Source: Rhodocytophaga rosea (GTDB taxonomy: Bacteria; Bacteroidota; Bacteroidia; Cytophagales; 172606-1). From it: 64,000 nt of DNA. The first letter of the stretch is position 1. Each line of letters starts with the position of its first letter. Below are positions 37,097 through 45,402 of this stretch, in pieces. A model generated the notes under the pieces. That model did no database searches, was not told the origin of the DNA, and was given only the letters and a program-made list of their open reading frames with translations. The translations under genes and the position numbers were made by a program. The stretch is taken from the NCBI RefSeq assembly GCF_010119975.1, contig NZ_CP048222.1, positions 6,982,501-7,046,500 on the forward strand. Reading direction: 5' to 3'.

Positions 37097-37810
37097 ATGA
37101 TTAACTACTTAAGTATGCCAGCTTACCAGCACATTTTTTTCGATCTGGACCACACGTTATGGGATTTTGAAAGATGTTCCTGCGAAACCCTCGAAGAATT
37201 ATTTGAAACTTACCGCCTCTCAGACTTAGCGGCGATCACTTCAGCTAAATTTGTAGAGACATTCCGTACTATTAACCGCAACCTGTGGACATTGTACAGC
37301 AATGGACAAATATCCCAGCAGGAACTAAGGAAAACCCGGTTTATACGTATTCTAAATGAACTCAGCATAGACGATATCTCTGTTGCCCAACGGCTGGCCG
37401 ATGAGTATATTTACTTATGTCCGCTGAAACCACATTTATTGCCTTATGCCAGGGAAGTGCTGGAGTACCTCAAGGATAAATATGTGATGCATATCATTAC
37501 CAATGGTTTTGCTGATATTCAATTTGTAAAAATGCAGAGCGCCAGCATAACCGGGTTTTTTAAAGAAATTATCACGTCAGAAAAGGCTGGCTGCCAGAAA
37601 CCCAACCGCAAGATTTTTGATTATGCCCTGCAACAAACCAAGGCACAGCCCAAACAAAGCATCATGATCGGAGACAGCCTGGATTCAGATATCCAGGGGG
37701 CCATTAATGCAGAAATAGATCATGTGTTCTTCAATTATGAGCAGGTCACTCACCAGGCTACACCTACCTACGAGATCAAATGCCTGAGCGAACTTAAGCA
37801 GCTTCTGTAA
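37097..37810 (+). CDS. HAD hydrolase, YjjG-like nucleotidase
   Basis: 237 residues; a second Met at 37115 is an equally good start. HAD motif I is HIFFDLDHTLWDF, motif II is IITNGF, motif III is the Lys in SEKAGCQKPN, and motif IV is MIGDSLDSDIQGA. The N-terminal helical cap and the FDLDHTLWDF spelling match the YjjG family, which dephosphorylates non-canonical pyrimidine nucleoside monophosphates. Cytoplasmic. No operon partner; 100 bp after the ferredoxin gene. Confidence 0.88.
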   Translation: MINYLSMPAYQHIFFDLDHTLWDFERCSCETLEELFETYRLSDLAAITSAKFVETFRTINRNLWTLYSNGQISQQELRKTRFIRILNELSIDDISVAQRLADEYIYLCPLKPHLLPYAREVLEYLKDKYVMHIITNGFADIQFVKMQSASITGFFKEIITSEKAGCQKPNRKIFDYALQQTKAQPKQSIMIGDSLDSDIQGAINAEIDHVFFNYEQVTHQATPTYEIKCLSELKQLL

Positions 37811-37923
37811 TACAGGAAGGCTTGTCATTCTTTCTGTTTTGAAATAGGCAATTTATCAGTAGTTTAGCTTTAAGCCATTAGCTTCAAGGCTGATGCATAT
37901 CTTTGCTACTCACTACACTACTC

Positions 37924-39291
37924 ATGGACAGGAGAAATTTTTTAAAAGCTACAGGTGCGCTTACCACAACTGCTATGCTTAGTCAGAATAACCAGACGTA
38001 TGCCCAGCCTAAATTACGCACTGGCGAACACGTACTGATTCTGGGAGCCGGGCTTTCTGGCTTATCGGCGGCATACCTGCTGCACAAACAAAATATTCCG
38101 TTTACTATTCTGGAAGCCAGAAACCGCATCGGCGGCAGGGTATTTACCCATACAGCAGATGAGGCTGAAAATCTGCATGTGGAGCTGGGTGCCGAATGGG
38201 TAGGCGCTTCTCACGAACGGATACAAGCCTTGTGTAAAGAATTGAATCTGAACTTGCTCAATCATCAGTTTGAAACACACCTGACTCTGGAAGGGCAATA
38301 TTTTAAGCCAAAGCAGTGGAATTACGAGCAAAACTGGACTTCCAAATACCAGACTTTACTCACCAATTTCAAGCAGCTTACTTCTAAAAACAGCAAAGTA
38401 CTCGACCAGATTGACTGGTGGCGCTACCTGAATAACCAGGGAATTTCTGAAAAAGACATCGAGTTGAAAGAATTGTTCGACAGCACCGATTTTGGCGAAA
38501 GCATCCGAAATGTTTCTGCGTATGCCAGCTTATCAGAATATGCCTATTCCAGTCCTAACAACGAAATGGACTTTCGCATCGAAAGAGGCAATACCAGACT
38601 AGTAGAAGCAATGGCAGAAAAAATCGGCATGACACATATTATGCTCAGTAAAAAAGCAACGCATGTAAAACAGGAAGGCAAACAAGTGCAGGTATTATGT
38701 GAAGATGGATCGCAATATAATGGGCACAGGCTAATTTGTACCCTGCCGGTATTTGCCCTATCTAAAATAAACTGGCAGCCAGGTTTACCTGCCGATAAAA
38801 CAGATGCCCTGAACCAGTTACAATATTGCCGCATCATTAAATCAGCGGTAGTATTCAAGGAGAGGTTCTGGCAGGAAGAAGCTTTTGATATGGTTACGGA
38901 TACAACCGCACATTATTTTTTTCATTCTTCTAAAAATCTGAAAAGTGTAAAAGGTACCCTTACTTCGTATGCCATCGGAGAAAAAGCGCACGTATTGTCG
39001 AAAATGAACCAGGAACAGAAGATCCGGGAAATTTGCCAGGGTTTGAAACCTGCTTTTGGAGATGTATTGCCCTATGCAGAAAAAGTAGTAAGTTATTACT
39101 GGGGCGGCGATGCATTCAGTAAGGGGGCTTATGCTATTTATGATACACACCAGTGGTTTGGCATCCGGGAAAACCTTGCAAAACCATTCAGAAATATATC
39201 CTTTGCCGGAGAACACCTGGCCGACTGGCAGGGTTTTATGGAAGGAGCCATCCAAACCGGAGAAGATGCCGCTAAAGGCTTGCTTACATAG
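37924..39291 (+). CDS. FAD amine oxidase with Tat signal
   Basis: 455 residues from the ATG at 37924, giving a twin-arginine signal DRRNFLKATGALTTTAML; an upstream Met at 37903 is less likely. The dinucleotide-binding motif is VLILGAGLSGLSAAYLL, then ARNRIGGRVFTH, and the C-terminal FAD block is ISFAGEHLADWQGFMEGAIQTGE. This is the monoamine-oxidase / phytoene-desaturase fold. It should be folded with FAD in the cytoplasm and exported by TatC. Substrate unknown. Convergent with mnmH. Confidence 0.9.
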   Translation: MDRRNFLKATGALTTTAMLSQNNQTYAQPKLRTGEHVLILGAGLSGLSAAYLLHKQNIPFTILEARNRIGGRVFTHTADEAENLHVELGAEWVGASHERIQALCKELNLNLLNHQFETHLTLEGQYFKPKQWNYEQNWTSKYQTLLTNFKQLTSKNSKVLDQIDWWRYLNNQGISEKDIELKELFDSTDFGESIRNVSAYASLSEYAYSSPNNEMDFRIERGNTRLVEAMAEKIGMTHIMLSKKATHVKQEGKQVQVLCEDGSQYNGHRLICTLPVFALSKINWQPGLPADKTDALNQLQYCRIIKSAVVFKERFWQEEAFDMVTDTTAHYFFHSSKNLKSVKGTLTSYAIGEKAHVLSKMNQEQKIREICQGLKPAFGDVLPYAEKVVSYYWGGDAFSKGAYAIYDTHQWFGIRENLAKPFRNISFAGEHLADWQGFMEGAIQTGEDAAKGLLT

Positions 39292-39309
39292 TAGGTAATG
39301 TAACAAGTT

Positions 39310-40356
39310 TCATTTCGGGAGGATTTTTTTCTGTATAAAAGCATCAGCCGTTTCTATAACTTTTTCCACTTTTTCGGCTAATGATTCTTCAGCGAGGGGT
39401 AGGGTATATACTTTTTCTGTATCTCGTTTATCCAGTCCGAAGAGGTAGGCTTTGTCGTAATAAGCGAGCGAAAGGTCGGCAACGGTAGCATAATCCCTGG
39501 CATGTAAGGCTTCCATGGCTAAATTGAAATGTAAACCGCCCATTCTTTTTTTGATACGCTCCAAGGCTTGTTCCAGTAAGTGATGATCAAAGCCGGTGTA
39601 ATCTTGTACCAGCCGTTCAATGCGGATGAGTTTGGGCACATCTATAAAAATAACTGGTGCTTGCCTGATCCGGTTGTAAATAGCCGCAGGCAACCTTACG
39701 GTACCTATGGTAATACTCTCATCTTCCACCCATATTCTTCGTCTTAGGTCCAGTTTATGCAAAGCCGCATGTAAATTATTTTCAAATTGCTCAGTAGTGG
39801 GTTGCGGCAGTTCACCAATAGCCCCAAAAGAAGAACCTTTGTGGTGAGCTAATCCTTCCAGGTCAATTACCTGTTCACCGGCTCTGGCAAGTTCCTGTAG
39901 GAGTTCAGTTTTTCCGCTTCCGGTTTTTCCGCCCAGTACAATAAAAGGGAAAGGTTGTTCAAATAAATGTAATACTTCCTGCCGGTAGGCCTTATAACCT
40001 TTTTGCAGGGTATCTACTTTGAATCCGGTAGTACCCAACAGCCATGCAAAACTTCCGCTACGCATACCACCCCGCCAGCAGTGCACCAATGCTTCACCAG
40101 CAGGAGCTAGTTTTTTAGCACTTTTTACAAAACCAGACATTTTTGGACCTACAATATCCAGTCCCAGCAGAATAGCTGCTTCTTTGCTTACCTGTTTGTA
40201 TTTGGTGCCGACTTTTGCCCGTTCCTCATTATCGAAGAGTGGAATGTTGTATGCGCCAGGAATATGTCCGTGTGCAAATTCTCCAGGCGAACGTACATCA
40301 ATTACAGGCAGAGCTTGTGCCTTTTCCAAAAAATCGTTTACTACAAGCGAAGACAT
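39310..40356 (-). CDS. mnmH: tRNA 2-selenouridine synthase
   Basis: 348 residues. An N-terminal rhodanese domain carries the catalytic C93 in LVHCWRGGMRSGSF, and a P-loop domain follows (LGGKTGSGKTELL at 141-152). MnmH (SelU/YbbB) geranylates and then selenates 2-thiouridine at the wobble position of Lys, Glu and Gln tRNAs. Without a selD gene in view the selenium step cannot be confirmed. mnmD, acting on the same base, lies at 44 kb. The start is 10 bp from a dispersed repeat copy. Confidence 0.93.
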   Translation of the reverse strand: MSSLVVNDFLEKAQALPVIDVRSPGEFAHGHIPGAYNIPLFDNEERAKVGTKYKQVSKEAAILLGLDIVGPKMSGFVKSAKKLAPAGEALVHCWRGGMRSGSFAWLLGTTGFKVDTLQKGYKAYRQEVLHLFEQPFPFIVLGGKTGSGKTELLQELARAGEQVIDLEGLAHHKGSSFGAIGELPQPTTEQFENNLHAALHKLDLRRRIWVEDESITIGTVRLPAAIYNRIRQAPVIFIDVPKLIRIERLVQDYTGFDHHLLEQALERIKKRMGGLHFNLAMEALHARDYATVADLSLAYYDKAYLFGLDKRDTEKVYTLPLAEESLAEKVEKVIETADAFIQKKILPK

Positions 40357-40365
40357 AGCGATAAT

Positions 40366-40504
40366 TATAAATTACGAATGACTAATTATGGATTACATTC
40401 ATTTAAAAGATAATCTGGAACCAGGATTTTCAGGATTAATGGATTAGCAGAATTAGGGTTATTAAAGTCCTGTAAATCCTCTAATTTGTGTAATCCAGGT
40501 TCCA
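40366..40504. repeat. Dispersed inverted-repeat element, copy 2
   Basis: TGGAACCAGGATT at 40416-40428 pairs with AATCCAGGTTCCA at 40492-40504 (one mismatch). It is preceded by a degenerate trace of the 7-bp repeat (AATTACGAATGACTAATTATGG). It ends 5 bp before the pdxJ stop codon, so elements flank pdxJ on both sides. Confidence 0.75.
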
Positions 40505-40509
40505 TACTA

Positions 40510-41225
40510 TTATTGATTCAGTTCTTTCAGATATAACTGAATGGTATTTTCCAGACCCAGATACAGAGCATCACAAATTAAAGCATGCCCAATAGATACT
40601 TCGAGCAAGCCCGGAATATTCTGCTGCAAATACCTCAGGTTATCTAAATCCAGGTCGTGCCCGGCATTTATACCAAGTCCTGCATCATTGGCAACTTTTG
40701 CCGCCCGTACATACGGTGCAATGGCCAGCTGACGGTTATTTAGATACAGTCTGGCATAACTTTCTGTATACAATTCAATACGGTCGGTACCCGTATTTGC
40801 TGCGCCTTCCACCATTTTCTCTACCGGATCAACAAAAATGGAAGTGCGGATGCCCAAACTTTTGAGTTCATATATAATTCCCTCAAGCAATGATTGATTA
40901 TCGATCGTATCCCATCCGGCATTAGAAGTGATCGCATCTGGTTTATCGGGTACCAGAGTCGCCTGCGTAGGTTTTACCCGTTTAACCAGCTCCATATATC
41001 GTTTATCCGGATACCCTTCTATATTAAATTCAGTCGTAACCAGATTTTGTAGATCCAGCACATCCTGGTAGCGGATATGGCGCTCATCGGGCGGGGATGT
41101 ACTGTAATTCCCTGGGCTCCAAAACGTTCACAATCCTGGGCTACTTTCAGTACATCCGGGTTATTATGTCCGCGAGAATTCCGCAGGGTAGCAATTTTAT
41201 TGATATTTACGCTAAGTTTAGTCAT
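40510..41225 (-). pseudogene. pdxJ: Pyridoxine 5'-phosphate synthase, frameshifted
   Basis: Two frames join to a complete PdxJ: 41225-41019 gives [19 protein letters not shown] to ITVHPRP, and the next frame continues [16 protein letters not shown] to the end at 40510. One base is missing near 41088, beside the runs GGGCGGGG at 41089-41096. Known PdxJ marks are present: the N-terminal [22 protein letters not shown] across the break, VPDKP, SIFVDP, ELYTE, AGHDL and SIGHAL. PdxJ joins DXP and an aminoacetone phosphate to form pyridoxine phosphate. Loss would be serious unless PLP is salvaged, so an assembly indel is the most likely reason. Repeat elements flank the gene on both sides. Confidence 0.9.
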
Positions 41226-41259
41226 TCACTTTAATTTTATACTAATTTTGAGGCAGATT

Positions 41260-41342
41260 AATTACGAATTACGAATTACGAATTACGAATTACGAATTAC
41301 GAATTACGAATTACGAATTACGAATTACGAATTACGAATTAC
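41260..41342. repeat. 7-bp tandem repeat array AATTACG, about 12 copies
   Basis: Eleven perfect AATTACG units plus a 6-bp partial unit, upstream of pdxJ. It has the same unit and same 3' neighbour sequence as the 768-913 array but a different copy number. Confidence 0.97.
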
Positions 41343-41460
41343 ATTCTTTTAAAAGTTTATTCTCAAACCTGGATTTTTAAAATTTAGAGATAAACAGGAT
41401 TCTATATCATGACACAAATAAAATCCTGAGAATCTTATAATCCCATAAATCCAGGTTCCA
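41343..41460. repeat. Dispersed inverted-repeat element, copy 3
   Basis: AAACCTGGATTT at 41365-41376 pairs with AAATCCAGGTTCC at 41448-41459. The interior has AACAGGATT and AAATCCTG, which also pair. It directly follows the second 7-bp array, as copy 1 follows the first. Confidence 0.8.
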
Positions 41461-41493
41461 GAAACAAATTTATCATTCAACACTTAAAAACCT

Positions 41494-41949
41494 ATGGCTT
41501 TAAAACAACAAATTGAAGGCGACATTAAAAATGCCATGCTTGCTAAAGACAAAGATGCCTTACGGGCTTTACGGGCAATCAAATCACTGATCTTACTGGA
41601 GGAAACAAAAGAAGGAGCGGGCGGTGAACTTACCCAGGATGCTGAAATGAAATTACTCACCAAAGCAGCCAAACAAAGAAGGGAATCGGCAGACATTTAT
41701 AAAACTCAGAACCGGGAAGATCTGGCCAGTGCTGAATTGCAGGAACTGGAAATTATTGAGCGATACCTGCCCAAACAATTGTCAGTAGCCGATATACAGG
41801 CAAAATTACGCGATATTATTAGCAGGGTAGGTGCCAAAGGACCGGCAGACATGGGCAAAGTAATGGGTGTAGCAACCAAAGAACTGGCTGGCCAGGCAGA
41901 TGGAAAAGTAGTATCGGCTCAGGTAAAAGAATTGTTGAGTTCGCTGTGA
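41494..41949 (+). CDS. GatB/YqeY domain protein
   Basis: 151 residues, full length for YqeY: MALKQQIEGDIKNAMLAKDKDALRALRAIKS at the start, the central ELEIIERYLPKQLS, and the C-terminal GPADMGKVMGVATKELAGQADGKVVSAQV. This all-helical domain is shared with the tail of GatB and is thought to bind tRNA. The exact role of stand-alone YqeY is unproven. It is followed by a long inverted repeat and then cvpA. Confidence 0.92.
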   Translation: MALKQQIEGDIKNAMLAKDKDALRALRAIKSLILLEETKEGAGGELTQDAEMKLLTKAAKQRRESADIYKTQNREDLASAELQELEIIERYLPKQLSVADIQAKLRDIISRVGAKGPADMGKVMGVATKELAGQADGKVVSAQVKELLSSL

Positions 41950-41959
41950 GTATTAGCTG

Positions 41960-42040
41960 AAGGTCATTTGTAGCTGGTCATAGGTTTACCCTATGTAAAT
42001 AAATAGATTAACCTATACATGACCTGTTACAAATGACCTT
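41960..42040. repeat. Long imperfect inverted repeat between yqeY and cvpA
   Basis: The outer 13 bp AAGGTCATTTGTA (41960-41972) pair exactly with 42028-42040. Inner GGTCAT and AGGTT blocks pair with small offsets, giving arms of about 30 bp. Loop about 20 bases. It lacks a T run. Confidence 0.75.
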
Positions 42041-42066
42041 TAATTTATCCTACGAACCTTGTACTT

Positions 42067-42609
42067 ATGAAGACAATTGATATACTAATTCTGCTTCCGC
42101 TGCTGCTGGGTGCGTATAACGGCTATAAACGGGGCTTACTGCTTGAAATTATTGCGGTATTTGCCTTTATTCTGGCAGTTGTGCTTGGTTTTAAATTGAT
42201 GGATGTTAGCTTAGACTGGCTATCTCCCTATTTTGGAGGCAATGGGAGTACCAATCGTTTTTTGCCGTATTTTGCTTTTGCTATTATATTTTTCCCGATT
42301 ATTTTCATGGTAAATAAGCTGGGAAGTCTGCTCCGTAAAACGCTGCAATATACGCTGATCGGTAGTTTTGATAGCATGGCAGGAGCTATAGTGGGTATAT
42401 TTACCTGGGCTTTTGGGATCAGCGTTTTTTTATGGCTGATTCATGCGGTGGGTGTGATTATTCCATCTGATGCCACTACCGAAACTTATATTTATCCGGT
42501 AATCCGTCCTATTGCGCCAACCATCATCAGCAAAGCTTCTTTCCTGTTCCCCATGGGCGAAGATCTGATTGAATCGGTGAAAGAAACCTTTCAGAAAATA
42601 AATGATTAA
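42067..42609 (+). CDS. CvpA family membrane protein
   Basis: 180 residues with four hydrophobic segments. The N-terminal IDILILLPLLLGAYNGYKRGLLLEIIAV is the CvpA signature (short helix, small-residue turn with GYKRG). The remaining helices include FLPYFAFAIIFFPIIFMVNKLG and the GSFDSMAGAIVGIFTWAFGI pair. E. coli CvpA is needed for colicin V production and affects envelope stability and purF expression; its molecular role is unknown. Single gene in the same direction as yqeY. Confidence 0.9.
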   Translation: MKTIDILILLPLLLGAYNGYKRGLLLEIIAVFAFILAVVLGFKLMDVSLDWLSPYFGGNGSTNRFLPYFAFAIIFFPIIFMVNKLGSLLRKTLQYTLIGSFDSMAGAIVGIFTWAFGISVFLWLIHAVGVIIPSDATTETYIYPVIRPIAPTIISKASFLFPMGEDLIESVKETFQKIND

Positions 42610-42757
42610 TCAAAAGCCGGATTGTGGCTAATAAATGTAGCTTATTCTGAGCCAGGTTTATATAGATCTGGTTCATCATAAAGCATAATACATCAAATCC
42701 GTAGCTAATGTGCTATCGTATGTGAGATATTCACAATATTTCTGAAATTCTAAAATC

Positions 42758-43438
42758 ATGAAAACAGAAACCTTACCGGTGCGCGTCATTTTCAGGCCAA
42801 TACGGTTTGTACTCGCTGGTATCGTTCTTTTGCTTCTTTGGATACTGACTGATATTTATATTCCCATACAGAACAACATCCGGAATTTTGAGGCAACAGA
42901 AGTGGCCAGGCTGGACACTGAGATGTGGCGTTCCTATTACGACCGGAAACCAGTCGTATTGTTCAACCAGTTAGCAGAGCTCATGCGGAAGCAGTTTCAT
43001 GCCCCCTTTTTTAGATCGTACCTTATGGCCTACCAGGCAGCCAAAGCTGCTTTTGTTTTTAAAGACGGAGAAAATCGCTCTGACTATGAAAAAGCCTTAC
43101 CTTATTTGGTTGATTTCTATGGAAACATTGAACTAATGAGCAACGAATCATTTAACGTAACTGCTGCCGCCAGGCATGAACTGGAATGGTGGATAATACA
43201 CCGGCAACGGGCTAATAACCAGCCTGGTGACCTGGAAACGGCTCTTGCCCAGACAGCAGAATCGATTTATAATCAACCTGCTTCTCAATTTATGGCGCAT
43301 GCCAGACTCCGGGCACAAGCTATGCACATCAGGGATATCAAAGCCGTAAACGGAGGCGTAACCGAATCAGACTGGCAGGAAATTAGCCGTTTGTTAATGC
43401 AATCCTGGGATTCGTTTGAAAAGGTGGTTAAAAGGTAG
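42758..43438 (+). CDS. Unknown membrane-anchored helical protein
   Basis: 226 residues. One transmembrane helix (FVLAGIVLLLLWILTDIYI, about 18-36) is followed by a helical extracytoplasmic domain. EVARLDTEMWRSYYDRKPVVLFNQLAELMRKQF is a strongly helical start. Trp, Tyr and Gln are frequent. I recognise no family. The next gene is convergent and only 7 bp away. Confidence 0.6.
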   Translation: MKTETLPVRVIFRPIRFVLAGIVLLLLWILTDIYIPIQNNIRNFEATEVARLDTEMWRSYYDRKPVVLFNQLAELMRKQFHAPFFRSYLMAYQAAKAAFVFKDGENRSDYEKALPYLVDFYGNIELMSNESFNVTAAARHELEWWIIHRQRANNQPGDLETALAQTAESIYNQPASQFMAHARLRAQAMHIRDIKAVNGGVTESDWQEISRLLMQSWDSFEKVVKR

Positions 43439-43445
43439 GTTGCTC

Positions 43446-43831
43446 TTATTTTCCATGTGTCAAACCAATCACCCTGGCATCGGTTGCATCAATAGCAATT
43501 TCAAAGACTCCTCCTTTGTACCCTTCCGGTAAAGTTCCGGTGATTACCCAGTACAGCTCTGTTTTGTATACTTGATAAGGTCTTTGCTTAAGAATATTTT
43601 CTTCGCCATATATAGGAAACAGTATGGCTTCTGCAACGGCTATAGCAGCTTGTTTGTCTTTAATAATAGGTTTCATTCCTGCAAGAAGTAAACCCTTGGT
43701 TTCCAGAGAACGCTTTATGAATTCCTTTGCATAGGTACTGTCTTCAGAAATTTGTGAAGTAATTTTATAGGAGGTGTTTTCTCGCAAGACAATAGAATCC
43801 CCAGTATTATGGCGATCAATAGTTTATTCAT
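43446..43831 (-). pseudogene. NTF2-fold immunity-like lipoprotein, probable frameshift
   Basis: The 113-residue frame 43787-43446 ends in a block typical of the NTF2-fold immunity family (KPIIKDKQAAIAVAEAILF, YGEENILKQRPY, YWVITGTLPEGYKGG, VIGLTHGK) but begins with a poor TTG start. An ATG at 43831 in another frame encodes a perfect lipoprotein signal, MNKLLIAIILGILLSCEK, with lipobox LLSC, running straight up to it. A single-base change near 43775-43790 would join them. So it is probably one lipoprotein gene with an indel. A fortuitous signal frame is the alternative. Confidence 0.55.
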
Positions 43832-43863
43832 TGTGACCTTGTGTAATTCTGTAATTCAATCAC

Positions 43864-44547
43864 TCATTCGCCACTAACAGGCTTAGTTGCTCTGGTCATT
43901 TCTCTTTTGCCGGGAGGTCCCTGAAGGGTTTCTACCAGCCATCCGGTTTCTTTCAAATCCCGTTTAAACTGGCCTTTGGCACTGTAAGTAAGCAATATAC
44001 CTCCTGGAGTGGTGATATCATAAAGCTTTTTCAGCATGGGTTTTTCCCAGATCTGCGGATGTTTGGAAGGAGCAAAGGCATCAAAATAGATCAGGTCGAA
44101 AATCCACATCGGTTTAAAATCTTCCAGCGTATAGGGCATTTTCCGTAACTCAAACTCAGGAGTAAGCGATATGAATTTCTCCCATTCTGTCCGGTGCAGC
44201 TGTTGAAACAAACGGTTGCGGTACTCTGTCGTATGCAGCATCTGCGGATAATTCAGCTGATCAACGAGCGAGATGTCTACCGGATGGGGTTCAACCGCTA
44301 CATAATGTACTTTGGCATCGGAATGCAACACCTGGTTTATCGTGAGCCAGGCATTCAGCCCGGTACCCATTCCCACTTCCAGCACCCAGATATCCCGTTT
44401 TACCTCCAGCATATAATCCAGACCAGATTTAATAAATACATGCATTGACTCCTGTACGGCTCCATGTACAGAGTGATAACTTTCGTCCAGGTCAGAATTG
44501 TATAAGGTGTGGGAACCATCGCTTGTCAGGCGAATCTCAATTGGCAT
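43864..44547 (-). CDS. mnmD: tRNA U34 methyltransferase MnmD
   Basis: 227 residues, matching the stand-alone MnmC methyltransferase half (DUF752). The SAM loop is WVLEVGMGTGLNAWL; the catalytic-pocket strand is FDLIYFDAFAPSKHPQIWEKPML; the terminal GPPGKREMTRA is diagnostic. It converts the 5-aminomethyl group left by MnmEG to methylaminomethyl on the wobble uridine. It lies 12 bp downstream of cysQ on the same strand. The 3' end runs into a dispersed spacer repeat. Confidence 0.92.
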   Translation of the reverse strand: MPIEIRLTSDGSHTLYNSDLDESYHSVHGAVQESMHVFIKSGLDYMLEVKRDIWVLEVGMGTGLNAWLTINQVLHSDAKVHYVAVEPHPVDISLVDQLNYPQMLHTTEYRNRLFQQLHRTEWEKFISLTPEFELRKMPYTLEDFKPMWIFDLIYFDAFAPSKHPQIWEKPMLKKLYDITTPGGILLTYSAKGQFKRDLKETGWLVETLQGPPGKREMTRATKPVSGE

Positions 44548-44559
44548 ACCAAGCGGGCG

Positions 44560-45348
44560 TTAAAATCCTTGACATAAAAAACTACCGTTCACTAAAGAAA
44601 GTTTATTGTACGTAAAAATGTCGCCGGAAGCATCCAGTACTTTCCCACCAGCGGCGGTAAGGATGGCTTGTCCGGCAGCAGTATCCCATTCCATGGTAGG
44701 CCCATGCCGGTAATAAATGTCCGCTTTTCCTTCAGCCACCAGGCAGAACTTCAGTGAACTCCCAATAGAAATTGTCTCCACCACATCATATGGCTTTAAC
44801 ACTTCCTCTTCTGCCGGATCAGCATGTGAACGGCTTCCTACAGCGGTCAGTTGATTTTTTTTACGGTTTACCTGAATAGCTACTGGTTCCTGCTTTTCTT
44901 CTTGCTTAAAAGCGCCAGTACCCACCATCCCATAATACAAGGTTTGTAGTACCGGGGCATAAATCACCCCAATGACAGGCTGTTTATTTACGATAAGGGC
45001 TATATTTACAGTAAAGGCTCCATTGCGCTTAATAAATTCCTTGGTACCATCCAGCGGATCTACGAGCCAGAAAGCTGTCCAGTCTTTCCGGATTTCGTAA
45101 GCCGTATGTTTTCCTTCTTCAGAAATGATCGGAATCTGCGGATACATTGACTGCAGGCCTGCAGTAATAATTTCATCAGATTCATGGTCGGCCAGGGTAA
45201 GCGGCGACTGGTCTGCTTTCAGCTGGGTAATGGAAGAAAAATCTTCATAACCATATATTTCCATAATTTTTATCCCGGCTTGTATAGCCAGTTCATTTAT
45301 GGAAGTAACGTCTATTGATCGGGGAAGGAGGCTTTCTGTGCTTGACAT
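44560..45348 (-). CDS. cysQ: 3'(2'),5'-bisphosphate nucleotidase
   Basis: 262 residues of the inositol-monophosphatase fold. Metal ligands are the Glu in IISEEGK, DPLDGTKEF and the late WDTAAGQAIL. CysQ hydrolyses PAP to AMP and phosphate, removing the by-product of PAPS use in sulfate reduction and sulfotransfer, and needs magnesium. It is divergent from cysC across 54 bp that contain a palindrome, and is followed by mnmD. Confidence 0.93.
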   Translation of the reverse strand: MSSTESLLPRSIDVTSINELAIQAGIKIMEIYGYEDFSSITQLKADQSPLTLADHESDEIITAGLQSMYPQIPIISEEGKHTAYEIRKDWTAFWLVDPLDGTKEFIKRNGAFTVNIALIVNKQPVIGVIYAPVLQTLYYGMVGTGAFKQEEKQEPVAIQVNRKKNQLTAVGSRSHADPAEEEVLKPYDVVETISIGSSLKFCLVAEGKADIYYRHGPTMEWDTAAGQAILTAAGGKVLDASGDIFTYNKLSLVNGSFLCQGF

Positions 45349-45355
45349 CCTGTAA

Positions 45356-45374
45356 TATTACAATATTTGTAATA
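45356..45374. promoter_or_regulatory. Palindromic operator between cysQ and cysC
   Basis: TATTACAA-TAT-TTGTAATA is a perfect 8-bp inverted repeat with a 3-bp centre, and TGTAATATTACA at 45351-45362 is a second overlapping palindrome. A TACTTTTG (-7 type) box at 45373-45380 abuts it. A regulator bound here would cover the cysC promoter and the cysQ start region. The regulator is unknown. Confidence 0.6.
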
Positions 45375-45402
45375 CTTTTGCGAGAATAAATCCCTAAGAC
45401 TT

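Noticed and set aside
41260-41342. CRISPR-like array
   Set aside because: Contiguous 7-bp units without spacers; simple tandem repeat. The same holds for the 768 and 15701 arrays.
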